A stretch of 64,000 bases of DNA from positions 125,709,464 through 125,773,463 of the forward strand of contig NC_072796.1 of NCBI RefSeq assembly GCF_028583425.1, given 5' to 3'. Below the pieces are notes generated by a model. It was given only the letters and a program-made list of their open reading frames with translations, was not told where the DNA came from and searched no databases. A program made the translations under genes and the position numbers. Source of the DNA: Eublepharis macularius. Lineage: Eukaryota > Chordata > Lepidosauria > Squamata > Eublepharidae. Below, piece by piece: positions 35,901 to 42,110 of the stretch; within the stretch, counting starts at the first letter, position 1; every line of letters starts with the position of its first letter.

Positions 35901-36781
35901 CAAGCATTGTATGCACATTCTGGCCATAGTTTCATATACACACACAGATCAAGAGAGCGAGAGTCAGTGCGTTATCTATGTTGAGTCACTGAGACTCAAG
36001 GTAGATTACACAGCGAGAGTCGGTACAGTCAAATTTAGAGATAATTCAATTAATAATGTGATTGGATAAATAAAATGCAAAATTGTAAAGATTCAAACTA
36101 AAAGAAACTAGAGTTGCCAGCTCCTGGTTTGGAAATTCCTGGAGATTCGGGTGGGTGGGTGGAGCCTAGAGAAGGCAGGGTTTGGGGAGGGACTTCAGCT
36201 GGGTATAATGACATGGAGTCCACCCTACAAAACAGCCACTCTCCTGATCTCTGTTGCCAGGAGATCAATTGTAATTCCAGCTACCACCTGGAGAATGGCA
36301 ACAATACCAGAACACCATGATACTCTGCTGAGGTCCCTCTTCTACCCAAACCCTGCCCTTCTCAGGCTCCACCGTCAAAAAACTCCAGGAATTTCTCAAC
36401 TTGTAGCTGTCAACGCTACTCTTCACCTGCTTGTGGAGGGCATGGTTGGCCAGCTCATAAAACAGCAGAAGTTTAGCTTTAAAGGAAAAGGGGGAAAAAA
36501 CAATTGGGAAAGTCTGCGAAACACCCACAGCCAGTGAAGGACCGACGGAGGGGAGTCTGTGGTGGCAGCAAAAGGCTCCATCTGGAAAAGCAGGAGCAGA
36601 AAGCTCCCGGTGCCCCCGGGAACGAGAAATCCGAGTACGGGATGCCAGAAGGGTCACTAACGGAAGGGGGGGGCTTTGTTTACAGGTGCCGGGAAGGGTT
36701 AGTCCGTACCTGTTTAACACTGGCGGGGAGGCGGGCCCAGGGGTAGTTGTGGCGAATATGAAACTCCACGTCCACGTTCAT
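5788..36781 (-). CDS. FAM91A1: FAM91A1, complete 24-exon host gene
   Basis: FAM91A1 is a cytosolic/trans-Golgi adaptor. It works with TBC1D23 in golgin-dependent capture of endosome-derived vesicles and with the WDR11 complex. I placed 24 coding exons by matching the translated minus strand to the known protein; every junction is GT/AG and all phases agree, giving 2538 nt and 845 residues. Recognisable blocks include [15 protein letters not shown] at the start, [17 protein letters not shown] (exon 3), [16 protein letters not shown] (exon 9) and [16 protein letters not shown] (exon 22). The expected layout is an N-terminal FAM91_N domain (about residues 10-310) and a C-terminal FAM91_C domain (about 370-830) joined by a Ser/Asp-rich linker ([14 protein letters not shown], exon 12). 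The last exon is the least conserved and ends in EHLK. The gene appears intact. Exon lengths are 72, 85, 152, 58, 68, 114, 91, 63, 107, 39, 113, 119, 113, 87, 133, 149, 135, 114, 73, 150, 108, 124, 70 and 201 nt. Confidence 0.96.
6980..7049 (-). CDS. FAM91A1: FAM91A1 exon 23 (70 nt)
   Basis: Encodes [19 protein letters not shown] then HSFQ. Acceptor TTTTGACAG, donor GTAAAA, phase 0. A short exon found only by searching for the expected peptide. Confidence 0.94.
7194..7317 (-). CDS. FAM91A1: FAM91A1 exon 22
   Basis: 124 nt encoding [18 protein letters not shown] through HGLCSKD. Acceptor CTTCCACAG, donor GTGAGG, phase 2. Confidence 0.95.
7402..7570. repeat. Two fused reptilian repeat fragments
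   Basis: 7402-7440 (GCAGCTGTGCTGGTCTGCAG) matches the outer arm of the fold-back retroposon seen at 9255-9395. 7448-7570 is a fragment of the repeat containing CCTGGAGAAAATGG that recurs at 36.1, 37.3 and 55.9 kb. Confidence 0.45.
7694..7801 (-). CDS. FAM91A1: FAM91A1 exon 21
   Basis: 108 nt encoding [19 protein letters not shown] through QSPE. Acceptor TTCTCTTAG, donor GTAATC, phase 1. Confidence 0.93.
8588..8737 (-). CDS. FAM91A1: FAM91A1 exon 20
   Basis: 150 nt encoding [18 protein letters not shown] through KLSDASDGK. Acceptor CTTTTAG, unusual donor GTTGGT, phase 1. Confidence 0.92.
9120..9235 (-). repeat. CR1/L3-type LINE fragment (antisense)
   Basis: Short piece sharing the motif TTTACTGCCTCTGAATGTGG with the longer LINE fragment at 32.9-33.5 kb. 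Confidence 0.45.
9255..9395. repeat. Fold-back retroposon fragment
   Basis: Two inverted arms around a short centre: GGATTTGAGTCCAGCGGCAC at the left, and its partner with CGCTGGACTCAAATCC at the right. Same general design as the elements at 40.9 and 49.1 kb. Confidence 0.55.
9538..9610 (-). CDS. FAM91A1: FAM91A1 exon 19
   Basis: 73 nt encoding [18 protein letters not shown] then EAEQQG. Acceptor ATGTTTAG, donor GTAACT, phase 1. Confidence 0.94.
9985..10215 (-). repeat. tRNA-headed SINE (minus strand)
   Basis: On the minus strand it opens with a tRNA-like head (B-box-like part GGTTCAAATC region) and closes with CTTTGGTCCCCACTGGGGAG-type tail. Relatives occur at 14.9 and 39.0 kb. Confidence 0.55.
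10605..10718 (-). CDS. FAM91A1: FAM91A1 exon 18
   Basis: 114 nt encoding [18 protein letters not shown] through HSAVLIQ. Acceptor GCTTCCAG, donor GTATGG, phase 0. Confidence 0.95.
10960..12670 (+). mobile_element. Penelope-like retroelement fragment, decayed
   Basis: Translated pieces carry Penelope reverse-transcriptase signatures: [17 protein letters not shown] near 11380-11430, a later [11 protein letters not shown] block near 11770, and RTPLVITYS with PILDNDTLL and [10 protein letters not shown] near 12050-12215. Decayed and not coding. A hAT MITE (12243-12629) interrupts its C-terminal part. Penelope elements lack a capsid and use a GIY-YIG-type endonuclease. Inserted in the intron between FAM91A1 exons 17 and 18, on the opposite strand. 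Confidence 0.75.
12243..12629. mobile_element. hAT MITE with perfect 8-bp target duplication
   Basis: 387 bp ending in TAGAGATGG / CCATCTCTA inverted termini, flanked by GTCCACAA on both sides (12235-12242 and 12630-12637). The 8-bp duplication marks the hAT superfamily. The interior is rich in TGGTTCG/CGAACCA inverted motifs and has no coding sequence. It is younger than the Penelope fragment it interrupts. Confidence 0.88.
12709..12843 (-). CDS. FAM91A1: FAM91A1 exon 17
   Basis: 135 nt encoding [19 protein letters not shown] through KLPDIFQ. Acceptor CTTCCGCAG, donor GTAAAT, phase 0. It lies just beyond the Penelope/hAT composite insertion. Confidence 0.95.
13330..13545 (+). repeat. LINE-type 3' tail repeat
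   Basis: Shares TTGATTTACACTGTG and the TTATAAAT-rich tail with 39900-40150, a layout typical of CR1/L2-like LINE 3' ends in reptiles. Fragmentary. Confidence 0.4.
13580..14215. repeat. Reptilian interspersed repeat (unassigned LINE-like family)
   Basis: Begins with a TATTATTATTTATTAAATA tract and ends with a block containing AAGGGCAGCCCCGTGCAAAG. Similar blocks (28.6, 39.2, 41.6 kb) suggest a common family, but I cannot name it securely. Confidence 0.4.
14284..14432 (-). CDS. FAM91A1: FAM91A1 exon 16
   Basis: 149 nt encoding [19 protein letters not shown] through SSCTPQ. Acceptor TAATGTAG, donor GTAAAA, phase 0. Confidence 0.95.
14855..15080 (-). repeat. tRNA-headed SINE (minus strand)
   Basis: Same family as 9985-10215: shared motifs GGATCCTAGTCTG and CTCTCCTCCTCCATTTTATC, with the tRNA-like head at the right-hand end. 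Confidence 0.55.
15678..15810 (-). CDS. FAM91A1: FAM91A1 exon 15
   Basis: 133 nt encoding [19 protein letters not shown] through QPEQPSN. Acceptor TTATTTAG, donor GTACAG, phase 1. Confidence 0.94.
16368..16892 (+). mobile_element. Bov-B (RTE) LINE 3' fragment
   Basis: Translation gives the Bov-B reverse-transcriptase C-terminal end: [69 protein letters not shown] and a final RRLDGT. These pieces lie in different frames, so the copy is broken. Bov-B is abundant in squamates. It lies antisense to FAM91A1. Confidence 0.88.
18029..18240 (-). repeat. tRNA-derived SINE, minus strand
   Basis: Read on the minus strand it starts with a tRNA-like A box (GGCTCAGTGGCAAAGCATGC) and B box (GGTTCAATCTCC) and ends at AAGGCAGCTTCCTGT. 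Copies of this family also lie at 30.3/30.8, 40.2 and 40.7 kb. Confidence 0.7.
18294..18380 (-). CDS. FAM91A1: FAM91A1 exon 14
   Basis: 87 nt encoding [18 protein letters not shown] through VELEK. Acceptor AATTTCAG, donor GTAAGC, phase 0. Confidence 0.95.
18656..18768 (-). CDS. FAM91A1: FAM91A1 exon 13
   Basis: 113 nt encoding [18 protein letters not shown] through MMGNLSP; start of the C-terminal domain. Acceptor TTTATTAG, donor GTACGT, phase 0. Confidence 0.95.
20036..20154 (-). CDS. FAM91A1: FAM91A1 exon 12 (linker)
   Basis: 119 nt encoding [19 protein letters not shown] followed by the acidic linker [14 protein letters not shown]. Acceptor TTGTTAG, donor GTGAGG, phase 1. Confidence 0.95.
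20494..20795. mobile_element. Penelope-type terminal fold-back insertion with 13-bp target duplication
   Basis: A 302-bp fold-back flanked by TCTTATTTCAAAC on both sides (20481-20493 and 20796-20808). The left arm begins ATGTATTGTCGAAGG; the right arm is the inverted partner but stops about 30 nt short. I recognise the arm as the 3'-terminal sequence of a vertebrate Penelope-like element, from memory and not by search. Both arms contain a CTGAAGA...GAAAC core resembling a minimal hammerhead ribozyme; the minus-strand arm keeps the better stem. Confidence 0.65.
21110..22190. other. FAM91A1: Intron DNA without recognised feature
   Basis: About 1 kb of AT-rich sequence between exons 11 and 12 in which I see no exon, RNA gene or repeat I can name. 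Confidence 0.4.
22200..23650 (+). mobile_element. Decayed L1-type LINE
   Basis: Pieces of an L1 in 5' to 3' order: an ORF1-like coiled coil ([19 protein letters not shown]) near 22350, an endonuclease block ([18 protein letters not shown]) near 22690-22745, and a reverse-transcriptase block ([18 protein letters not shown] near 23160; [13 protein letters not shown] near 23335). It ends in an A-rich tail at about 23640. Internally deleted and not coding. Confidence 0.75.
23765..23877 (-). CDS. FAM91A1: FAM91A1 exon 11
   Basis: 113 nt encoding [18 protein letters not shown] through VPSINRLK. Acceptor TCTTCAG, donor GTAAGT, phase 2. Confidence 0.95.
23988..24026 (-). CDS. FAM91A1: FAM91A1 exon 10 (39-nt microexon)
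   Basis: Thirteen codons, [13 protein letters not shown], with acceptor CTTTCAG and donor GTAGGC, both phase 0. The block is contiguous in the known protein. Confidence 0.94.
25397..25503 (-). CDS. FAM91A1: FAM91A1 exon 9
   Basis: 107 nt encoding [19 protein letters not shown] through EHTNVAE. Acceptor CCTTCCAG, donor GTGAGT, phase 0. Confidence 0.96.
25795..26035 (+). repeat. tRNA-headed SINE, plus strand
   Basis: Head GCACAGTGGTTGAGTGGCTA with a B-box-like GTTCAACTCC, body with CTCAGCTCCAGCTCCCCAGC and a GTTGTTGTTGTT tail. Same subfamily as 33715-33955 and 38325-38560. Confidence 0.6.
26269..26331 (-). CDS. FAM91A1: FAM91A1 exon 8
   Basis: 63 nt encoding [20 protein letters not shown]. 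Acceptor TTTTGCAG, donor GTGAGT, phase 1. Confidence 0.94.
26897..26987 (-). CDS. FAM91A1: FAM91A1 exon 7
   Basis: 91 nt encoding [18 protein letters not shown] through EYNIVH. Acceptor CTCCCTAG, donor GTGAGT, phase 1. Several conservative changes from mammalian residues. Confidence 0.93.
27215..27292. repeat. Short AAGTAAGCCC...GGGTTTACTTCC repeat
   Basis: Inverted-repeat-like 75-bp unit common in reptile genomes; a related piece lies at 41150-41222. Family not named. Confidence 0.35.
27792..27905 (-). CDS. FAM91A1: FAM91A1 exon 6
   Basis: 114 nt encoding [18 protein letters not shown] through [10 protein letters not shown]. Acceptor CACTGCAG, donor GTATTC, phase 0. Confidence 0.95.
28560..29020. 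repeat. Reptilian interspersed repeat (as at 13.6 kb)
   Basis: Shares the layout and the phrase CTTATTCCACAACAGTGCAG with the repeats at 39.6 and 41.8 kb. Confidence 0.35.
29185..29252 (-). CDS. FAM91A1: FAM91A1 exon 5
   Basis: 68 nt encoding [18 protein letters not shown] and CRSSK. Acceptor TTTTTTCAG, donor GTACGT, phase 0. Confidence 0.95.
30219..30276 (-). CDS. FAM91A1: FAM91A1 exon 4
   Basis: 58 nt encoding [19 protein letters not shown]. The acceptor TTTATAAAG lacks a long pyrimidine tract, the donor is GTAAGT, phase 1. Confidence 0.93.
30325..30425 (-). repeat. tRNA SINE, part 1 (split by Bov-B)
   Basis: Contains CACTGGTTCATATAGATCAG and AGGGTCTCAGACTGAGGTCT, the 3' body of the SINE family at 18.0 kb. 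Its tRNA-like head resumes at 30815 beyond a Bov-B fragment. Confidence 0.6.
30437..30812 (+). mobile_element. Bov-B (RTE) LINE fragment nested in a SINE
   Basis: Encodes [18 protein letters not shown] and RGLDGT, the last part of the Bov-B reverse transcriptase, preceded by nucleotide-level matches to the 16.4 kb copy (for example ATGACAAAACTGAGACTATC). Broken fragment that splits a tRNA SINE into two pieces. Confidence 0.8.
30815..30906 (-). repeat. tRNA SINE, part 2 (head)
   Basis: Carries the tRNA-like head in antisense (TTCTGCATACC, then GTGTTCTGCCACTGAACCAC). It completes the SINE begun at 30325. Confidence 0.6.
31505..31612 (-). repeat. MIR-like SINE fragment
   Basis: Antisense tRNA-type B box within GGGATCTGAACCCGGGTTTC and a preceding CAAAGGACACCCAGTGATC match the general MIR/CORE-SINE pattern. 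Confidence 0.45.
32408..32559 (-). CDS. FAM91A1: FAM91A1 exon 3
   Basis: 152 nt encoding [15 protein letters not shown] through YYTGIME. Acceptor CTCTTTCAG, donor GTAAGT, ends in phase 0. Very highly conserved segment of the FAM91_N domain. Confidence 0.96.
32868..33528 (-). mobile_element. CR1/L3-type LINE 3' fragment (antisense)
   Basis: A 0.66 kb copy of a repeat starting with AAGAAGAGCTCTGCTGGATC. On the minus strand the segment near 33070-33400 resembles the reverse-transcriptase C-terminal end of a CR1/L3 LINE (pattern RKYFFTQRV..WN.LP), here heavily decayed. A second, shorter copy follows directly. Confidence 0.6.
33529..33714 (-). mobile_element. Second CR1/L3-type LINE fragment
   Basis: Restarts with ACATAAGAGGAGCCCTGCTGGATC, repeating the beginning of the preceding element, so two partial copies lie head to tail. 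Confidence 0.55.
33715..33955 (-). repeat. tRNA-headed SINE, minus strand
   Basis: AACAACAACAACAAC tail at the left, body with GGGGAACTGGGGCTGAGAGG, and antisense B box GGGATTTGAACCAGC at the right. Same subfamily as 25.8 and 38.3 kb. Confidence 0.6.
34237..34321 (-). CDS. FAM91A1: FAM91A1 exon 2
   Basis: 85 nt encoding [17 protein letters not shown] and NQLRYRNNL. Acceptor TTTCATAG, donor GTGAGT, ends in phase 1. Confidence 0.95.
34330..36105. other. FAM91A1: FAM91A1 intron 1, no recognised feature
   Basis: About 1.8 kb of AT-rich intron DNA. Short open frames on both strands, for example 34900-35268, carry no known motif. Near 35800-36070 there are simple CACACATA tracts. Confidence 0.4.
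36113..36420. repeat. Fold-back copy of the TTCCTGGAGAT repeat
   Basis: A forward unit (GTTGCCAGCTCCTGG...) runs into an inverted unit (...CAGGAATTTCTCAACTTG). The family recurs at 7.4, 37.3 and 55.9 kb. This copy lies just inside intron 1 of FAM91A1. Confidence 0.6.
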
Positions 36782-37020
36782 GGCAAGGACCCCGGAGGGG
36801 AGGCGGAGGAAAGGGGGCGGCAGCTGGCGGCCCCCCTCCTCGCGCGCCTCTCCGCCTCGCCCGCGACCCGACGCAGCGGCAGCGAGGGCGACAAGCTGGA
36901 CTTCGCTCGCCTCCCCGTTCCCCTCACAGACCACTTCCGCGTGACAGCCGCCGAGGCCGCGCCCCCTCTGTGTGCGTCACTTCCGGTTCTTTGGTGAGGC
37001 GATGAAGGCGGGAGGAAGAT
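36690..37020 (-). promoter_or_regulatory. FAM91A1: CpG-rich FAM91A1 promoter with ETS and CRE-like sites
   Basis: GC- and CpG-dense interval around exon 1 and about 240 bp upstream of the ATG. An ETS/GABPA-type site, AACCGGAAGTG on the minus strand (36978-36988), overlaps a CRE-like TGACGCA (36973-36980). This pairing is common at housekeeping start sites. No TATA box seen. The start site is probably between 36.80 and 36.97 kb. Confidence 0.7.
36710..36781 (-). CDS. FAM91A1: FAM91A1 exon 1 (coding part)
   Basis: Residues 1-24, from an ATG in a GCCATGA context within the CpG island. Begins [15 protein letters not shown] and ends SVKQ at a GTACGG donor, phase 0. The start matches the known N-terminus of the family. 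Confidence 0.95.
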
Positions 37021-37299
37021 GGGTATAGAAACGATCAGACCGGCGCGTGGAAGCCGTGAGGGAGGGTGGCGGGGGATGGATGGGCCGGAGATGATAAAAA
37101 CCAAGAGAGGTTAAATTTCAAAACTAAACGTTTAACCGCCGCTTCTTTCGTTAGAGGCGTGTCACTTTTCATGGAAGCGCTGTATGTGGGAACCACAAAT
37201 CCCGTTATGCTTTGCAGAGACCGCCTCTGGCTTGTGACGTAACGACGGATAAGAACAGGGCAGGGGCTGTTTGAGGCAGGCTCGGAAGGGGGTCGGGGC

Positions 37300-37518
37300 T
37301 GGTTGCTAACCTCCAGGAGGATGAGGGAGATCTCCCGGAATTGCAACGGATCGCCAGGCAACAGAGATCACATCCCCTGTAGAAATTGGCTACTTTGGAC
37401 TCAATGGCATTATGCCCACCTGAGGTCCATCCCTTCTCCAAAACTTGTCCTCCAGGGGCTACGCGTCCAAAATCTCCAGGAATTTCTCAACCTCGAGCTG
37501 GCAACTTGGTGGGCTCCC
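37300..37518 (-). repeat. TTCCTGGAGAT repeat, inverted copy
   Basis: Contains GGTTGCTAACCTCCAGGAGG, ATCTCCCGGAATTGCAACGG and a terminal AATCTCCAGGAATTTCTCAA. It lies about 0.3 kb upstream of the FAM91A1 promoter, opposite in orientation to the start of the 36.1 kb unit. Confidence 0.6.
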
Positions 37519-37519
37519 T

Positions 37520-38320
37520 GCCCTCTATAATAGCAGGAAACCGATATATCTCGTAGACAACGTCAAAAGCTCGGACACAATCGTTCTTAGGGCTGTGAAC
37601 TCTTCGTTATAGGTGTATTGTTTCTGACATCTCCTTTTTTTTGTAATTTAATACTGTATGATAACCACCAGCCCGCTCACTCTGAAAGCACCCTTGAAGG
37701 CTGAGAGCCAATATTTCAAAAAGGCAGCATATAAAATTTCTAAATAAAACTGTATTTTGTAAGTTGCAACATCAGGTTCCCAGGTCCAATGATCACAAAA
37801 GGCTAGAGGCTATGGCTCCCGTGCCTGAATTCCTGTTGCACTTTCATTTGAGAATTTTGTTTGGACCCCTTTCTAACTATAGTGCTGCTGCCTTTATGGC
37901 AATGCCTGCACAGCCTTAGTAATGGTGGGTGGCCTCATTGAGTGAGGCCACCCATGTGAGGGCTTAGTCTGAGTAAGTGTGGAAGCACCATTTTAACAAA
38001 TTCATTTCTAATCTAAGCTCAACCTGAATGAAGCAGCAGTTCTTGACTGGGGAGAGATGGCCCACTCAGAGTTTTATATTTTATTTCAAAAGCTAGGCAG
38101 GGTTCCTGGGAGAAGAGAAGCTGGCCAGGACCTTCTTTCTTTCTCTTAGTTGAAACTCTTTTTATCCCCCTCCAAGCTAGTCCATAGCCCAGGAAGGAAA
38201 GCTGTCTCAATCCTTTACACAGCTTTGACTCCAGACTGGTTCATGCATATAGTAACATGATGTGGCAGAGCCCTGAAATGGTAGAACAAACTGCACCACC
38301 TCAGACCACAGGTGGTCTGA
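37520..38320. other. Intergenic DNA, nothing recognised
   Basis: 0.8 kb upstream of FAM91A1 with no gene, RNA or nameable repeat seen. Confidence 0.4.
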
Positions 38321-38324
38321 ATAT

Positions 38325-38560
38325 TCCTGTATGATAATGATAACAACAACTGCACTTATATACCACTCTTCAAGTCAGATGACTGCCTCATTCAGAGTGT
38401 TGAACAAAGTCAGTTTATCATTGTCCCAACAATACAGCTGGGGAGCTGGGGCTGAGAGGAGTGGCTTTCCCAAGGCCACCCGTTGAGCTCATGGCAGTAG
38501 TGGGATTCAAACCAGCAGAGTTGTGAGTCACAACCGGACTGCTTAAGCACTATATTTGCA
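38325..38560 (-). repeat. tRNA-headed SINE, minus strand
   Basis: Body with GGGGAGCTGGGGCTGAGAGG and antisense B box GGGATTCAAACCAGC; matches 25.8 and 33.7 kb. Confidence 0.6.
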
Positions 38561-38949
38561 GGAAAATTTTAAACATAGTAGTGCATTCCAAAATGTGACC
38601 CTCTGTCCACGGTTTGCAATGGTACCGTGTATTTTGCTGTCTTGATCTCCTGTATAAATGAACTGGGTCTAAGATGCCGACTGCTGGGCCGTTCACAGAT
38701 CATAAAAGCGTCTGGTCTTGGTTGGCTAACAGTGTTGCTCTTCTATATAAGCTTTTAGTCTACACTTGGAGTTTTCTGCCTGCAGGTGGCAGTCATTCAC
38801 TATTTCTGTTTGGATTGCGGTCAAGAGATCCGCTTTAAGAAAGTAATATCGCTTTCTATAGTTGACCTTATACACCATTGTCCCTGCCCCATGGGTGAAT
38901 TACAGCATCTACTCATTTGTATTTAGATTTCTGTCTCACCTAAGGAAGA

Positions 38950-39185
38950 TGTCTTTTGGCATAGTGGTTAAGAATGTCAAACTAGGATCTAAGGAAACTG
39001 GGTATGAATTCCCCACTGTGCTACGGAAGCTTGCTGGGTAGGTAACCTTAGACCAGTCACATGCCGTCAGCCTAACCTAACTCACTGGGTTGTTGTTAGG
39101 ATAAAATAGAGGAGAAGAGAACGATGTTAGCTTATTTTGGGTTCCCATTGGGGAGAAAGTGGAGTATAACTAATGAGCTAAATAA
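38950..39185 (+). repeat. tRNA-headed SINE, plus strand
   Basis: Head TGGCATAGTGGTTAAGAATG, downstream CAGTCACATGCCGTCAGCCT and a tail GGGGAGAAAGTGGAGTATAA; the plus-strand counterpart of 9.99 and 14.9 kb. Confidence 0.6.
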
Positions 39186-39189
39186 TATT

Positions 39190-39810
39190 GTTTAGTTTAA
39201 ATAATAATATTTATTTATAGTCCACCTTTTTCACTGAGATCCAAGGTGGATTACAACAGCGCAAATGAAAATACAATATAATCGACAGCTAGGACATTCA
39301 CTGAACAGAGTGCAACAATGAACAACAGTTAGGACATTCAGGGAAACAGATGCAATAGGGAATGGCAGCAGAAAAAAATTTAAACAAGCATGCAGCTAAG
39401 CACAGAGATGAAATTATCTGAAACAAAGCATAACTAATTTCCATGGCATGTTTCGCAGAGTGGAGACTCGCTAGTAGGTGCATATCTACATCAGAAGACA
39501 GTACTTAATAGCGTAGCTTTTAGACCTGTCCCTACCAAGGTATTTGTCTGAGCTATTTCTTATGACCCAGTCCTGTAATCTCGGTAGAAAGCCCTCCTGA
39601 ATAATACAGTTTTGCATAATTTGCGGAAAGCCAGGAGAGTAGGAGCTTTCCTGACTTTCTCAGGCAGGCCATTCCACAAGGAGGGGGCTACCACAGAGAA
39701 AGCAGATGTGTGGGCAGCTGCTGATTTTGGCTAACTGAAGTGCCCTGATCAGATGAGCAAAGCTGCCACAGCAGGACACTCTCCTGGCTTTCTGCAAACT
39801 ATGCAAATCA
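39190..39810. repeat. Reptilian interspersed repeat (as at 13.6 kb)
   Basis: Starts with AATAATAATATTTATTTATA and includes GGCAGGCCATTCCACAAGGA. A related copy lies at 41545-42110. Confidence 0.4.
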
Positions 39811-39899
39811 ATTATTCAGAACGGCTTTTTTACACTGCTAGGAGGGCTGTACTGTAAGGAAATGGTGAAAGGATAGGGACTGTAGACTATACTACTGCG

Positions 39900-40150
39900 T
39901 TCTGTCTGTTGCTGTCTGTACGTTCCTACTGGGTAGTTTCTGCGTTGTTTTAACATTGTGATTAATTGCTTATGCTTTGTTCCAGCTCTGTATCTGAATT
40001 CAGCTGTTTCCAATTTCTGCACATTTGCATTTGCGTACCCTAGTACATTGTTTATCGAATGTCCCAGTTGTTGATTGTATTGACTTACACTGTGTAATCT
40101 GCCTTGAGCCTCTGTGAAAAAAGTGAATTATAAACATTCATACATACATA
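39900..40150 (+). repeat. LINE-type 3' tail repeat
   Basis: ATTGACTTACACTGTGTAAT, then CTTGAGCCTCTGTGAAAAAA and a CATACATACATA tail. Pairs with 13330-13545. Confidence 0.4.
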
Positions 40151-40189
40151 CAAACTGCTTTTTGGAAATGCTAATTGTTGGTCATTTCT

Positions 40190-40320
40190 AGATGAGTGTT
40201 GTCTACTTTGACTGCCAATGCCTCTCCAGGGTCTCAGGCTGAGACCCTTTAACTGGAAATGCCTGAGATCTCTTGCATGCAATGCATGTGTTCTGTCAAT
40301 GAGAAACAGTTCCTCCCCTC
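40190..40320 (-). repeat. tRNA SINE fragment (18.0 kb family)
   Basis: Shares CTCCAGGGTCTCAGGCTGAG and TTAACTGGAAATGCC with the 18.0 kb SINE. Confidence 0.5.
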
Positions 40321-40734
40321 TATAAGGAAGAGACTATATTATATCTGTAATTATAGGGTTACAAATAGGCTTGGTTATCCACTGTGCCAAAAGGAAATCT
40401 GAATTCTGTGCCAAACAAAAAGTGGGAGTCTGAATAAGCTATGCAAATGAAGCAAACTGGCACGGGGTGTTTATTCTGCCCAATTCAGGTCTCTTCTGTT
40501 AGCTGCAGGTGCGACAAAGCAAAACACCAAAGCCTTTGTTCTTCCGCATGGGAAGACCTCTTTGGCCCCTGTCCATTTGTTTTCAAGCTTACCTTCACAG
40601 CCAGTGGTCTAAGGAAACAGGGATGCTGAATGCTCTGCCAGTAATAAAGTTGGCAGAATTTATATGCGTGGCTCCAATAAACCGGCATCAGCCTGGGAGA
40701 AGGGAGGCAGAGACAGCACATAAAAAGGTAAAGA

Positions 40735-40830
40735 GACACTTGAGCTCCTGCATTGTAAGCAGATAGTCTCGGGCTCAAGCCATGACATCTCCAGTTAAAA
40801 TGATCTCTGGTAAGAGAGCTTGGAAAGATG
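40735..40830 (+). repeat. tRNA SINE fragment, plus strand
   Basis: Contains TCGGGCTCAAGCCATGACAT and CTCCAGTTAAAATGATCTC, the body of the 18.0 kb SINE in the forward sense. Confidence 0.45.
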
Positions 40831-40904
40831 TTGGTCTAAGGCCTTGGAGGGCTGCTCCCAATCATAGAAGGCAGTAATGTGCTAGATGGAACATTCGAAA
40901 TGCA

Positions 40905-41108
40905 TCCAGAGGAGTTAGCCATGTTAGTCTGTAGTAGCAAAATCGAAAAGAATCCAGTAGCACCTTTCAGACTAACCAACTTTACTGTAGCATAAGCTTT
41001 CGAGAATCACAGTTCGCGTTGCATCTGACAAAGAGAACTGTGATTCTCAAAAGCTTATGCTACAGTAAAGTTGGCTAGTCTTAAAGGTGCTACTGGACTC
41101 TTTGATTT
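40905..41108. mobile_element. Fold-back retroposon with hammerhead-like core
   Basis: A 204-bp near-perfect fold-back flanked by GAAATGCA on both sides (40897-40904 and 41109-41116). Arms carry GTCCAGTAGCACCTTTCAGA and its inverse. The centre has GAGAACTGTGATTCTC followed by AAAAGC on the plus strand and CGAAAGC on the minus strand, resembling stem II plus the GAAA box of a hammerhead ribozyme. No coding sequence. Confidence 0.6.
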
Positions 41109-41230
41109 GAAATGCAGTTTCACGTGTCCATGTAGCTGCATCATGTTCTTATGCATGTTTACTCAGAAGTAATTTAATCCAATAGGATTTATTTCCTTGT
41201 CAATTGCACAAAGAATCGCAACCTTTACAT

Positions 41231-41250
41231 ACACACACACACACACACCC
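41231..41250. repeat. (AC)n microsatellite
   Basis: About ten CA dinucleotides in a row. Confidence 0.8.
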
Positions 41251-41424
41251 ACTGTGCTTTCTCCAGGAGGCAAAGAAACTCCCCCCACTATCTAGTCCTC
41301 AATGGCAGCAGCTGTCTTTGCATGTGCTGGGCAGAGAAGCTAAAACTGGGCTAGCTAGAGTTCTTAGCAGGCTATTGCAATGGAAGCAGGTAATTGAGAG
41401 CTGGGGAAGATGCCTCGGCTGAGA

Positions 41425-41540
41425 GGCAGTGTGATATAATGGTTAGAATACCATACTAGGAGCAAGAAAGCTTCAAATCCCTATTTTGCTGAGGAGCTCA
41501 CTGGACGACCTTGGACAAATCAGTCAGGGTCATTAGCAGG
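41425..41540 (+). repeat. tRNA-headed SINE, partial
   Basis: Head GTGTGATATAATGGTTAGAA and B-box-like CTTCAAATCCC, then ACGACCTTGGACAAATCAGT. Truncated and followed by the 41.5 kb repeat. Confidence 0.55.
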
Positions 41541-41544
41541 ATTT

Positions 41545-42110
41545 TTTATATGAATGGCATGAGACGTCCAACAAACAATATACAATAGCACTAAGATCAC
41601 TAAAAATAAGAAACAATGCAAAAAAACAAGACATCTCGTTCATAAACGAAACAAGTAGAATTACAAAAGCAGAAAACAAAGTGATAAGAGCAAGGTAATA
41701 CATACAACGAACAGTGGAATAGACTAAAACCTTTATAAAAGTGCCCTCCATGCCATTATAATACATCCTTATTTCCTTTGCACAGATGCCATTATACCGC
41801 AACTAGGCCATTCCACAGCATGGGGGCCACAATAGAGAAAGTTTTCAATATGGTTAAGGGTGGCTCCTTCAGAAGGCTTTGCTCAGATGAGCGAAACTAT
41901 CCATGATGAAGCATAGCAGGAAAGGTGGCCCTGCAGGTATGAGGGTCCCAGATCATGCCCTGAGCTCTTTGGAAGAAGAACAGGACAAAAAAGTGGATTT
42001 AATGGCCACGTGGAGAATTCAGGAAGAGAGTGATAAAGTAGAACTTTCAGCCATTTGTTCCTGCTCCTGATTTTGAGCATACACAGTCCAAGTCTAGTTC
42101 TGGATGGCAG
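41545..42110. repeat. Reptilian interspersed repeat (as at 39.2 kb)
   Basis: Includes AGGCCATTCCACAGCATGGG and CAGATGAGCGAAACTATCC, parallel to phrases near 39.67 and 39.75 kb. Confidence 0.4.
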
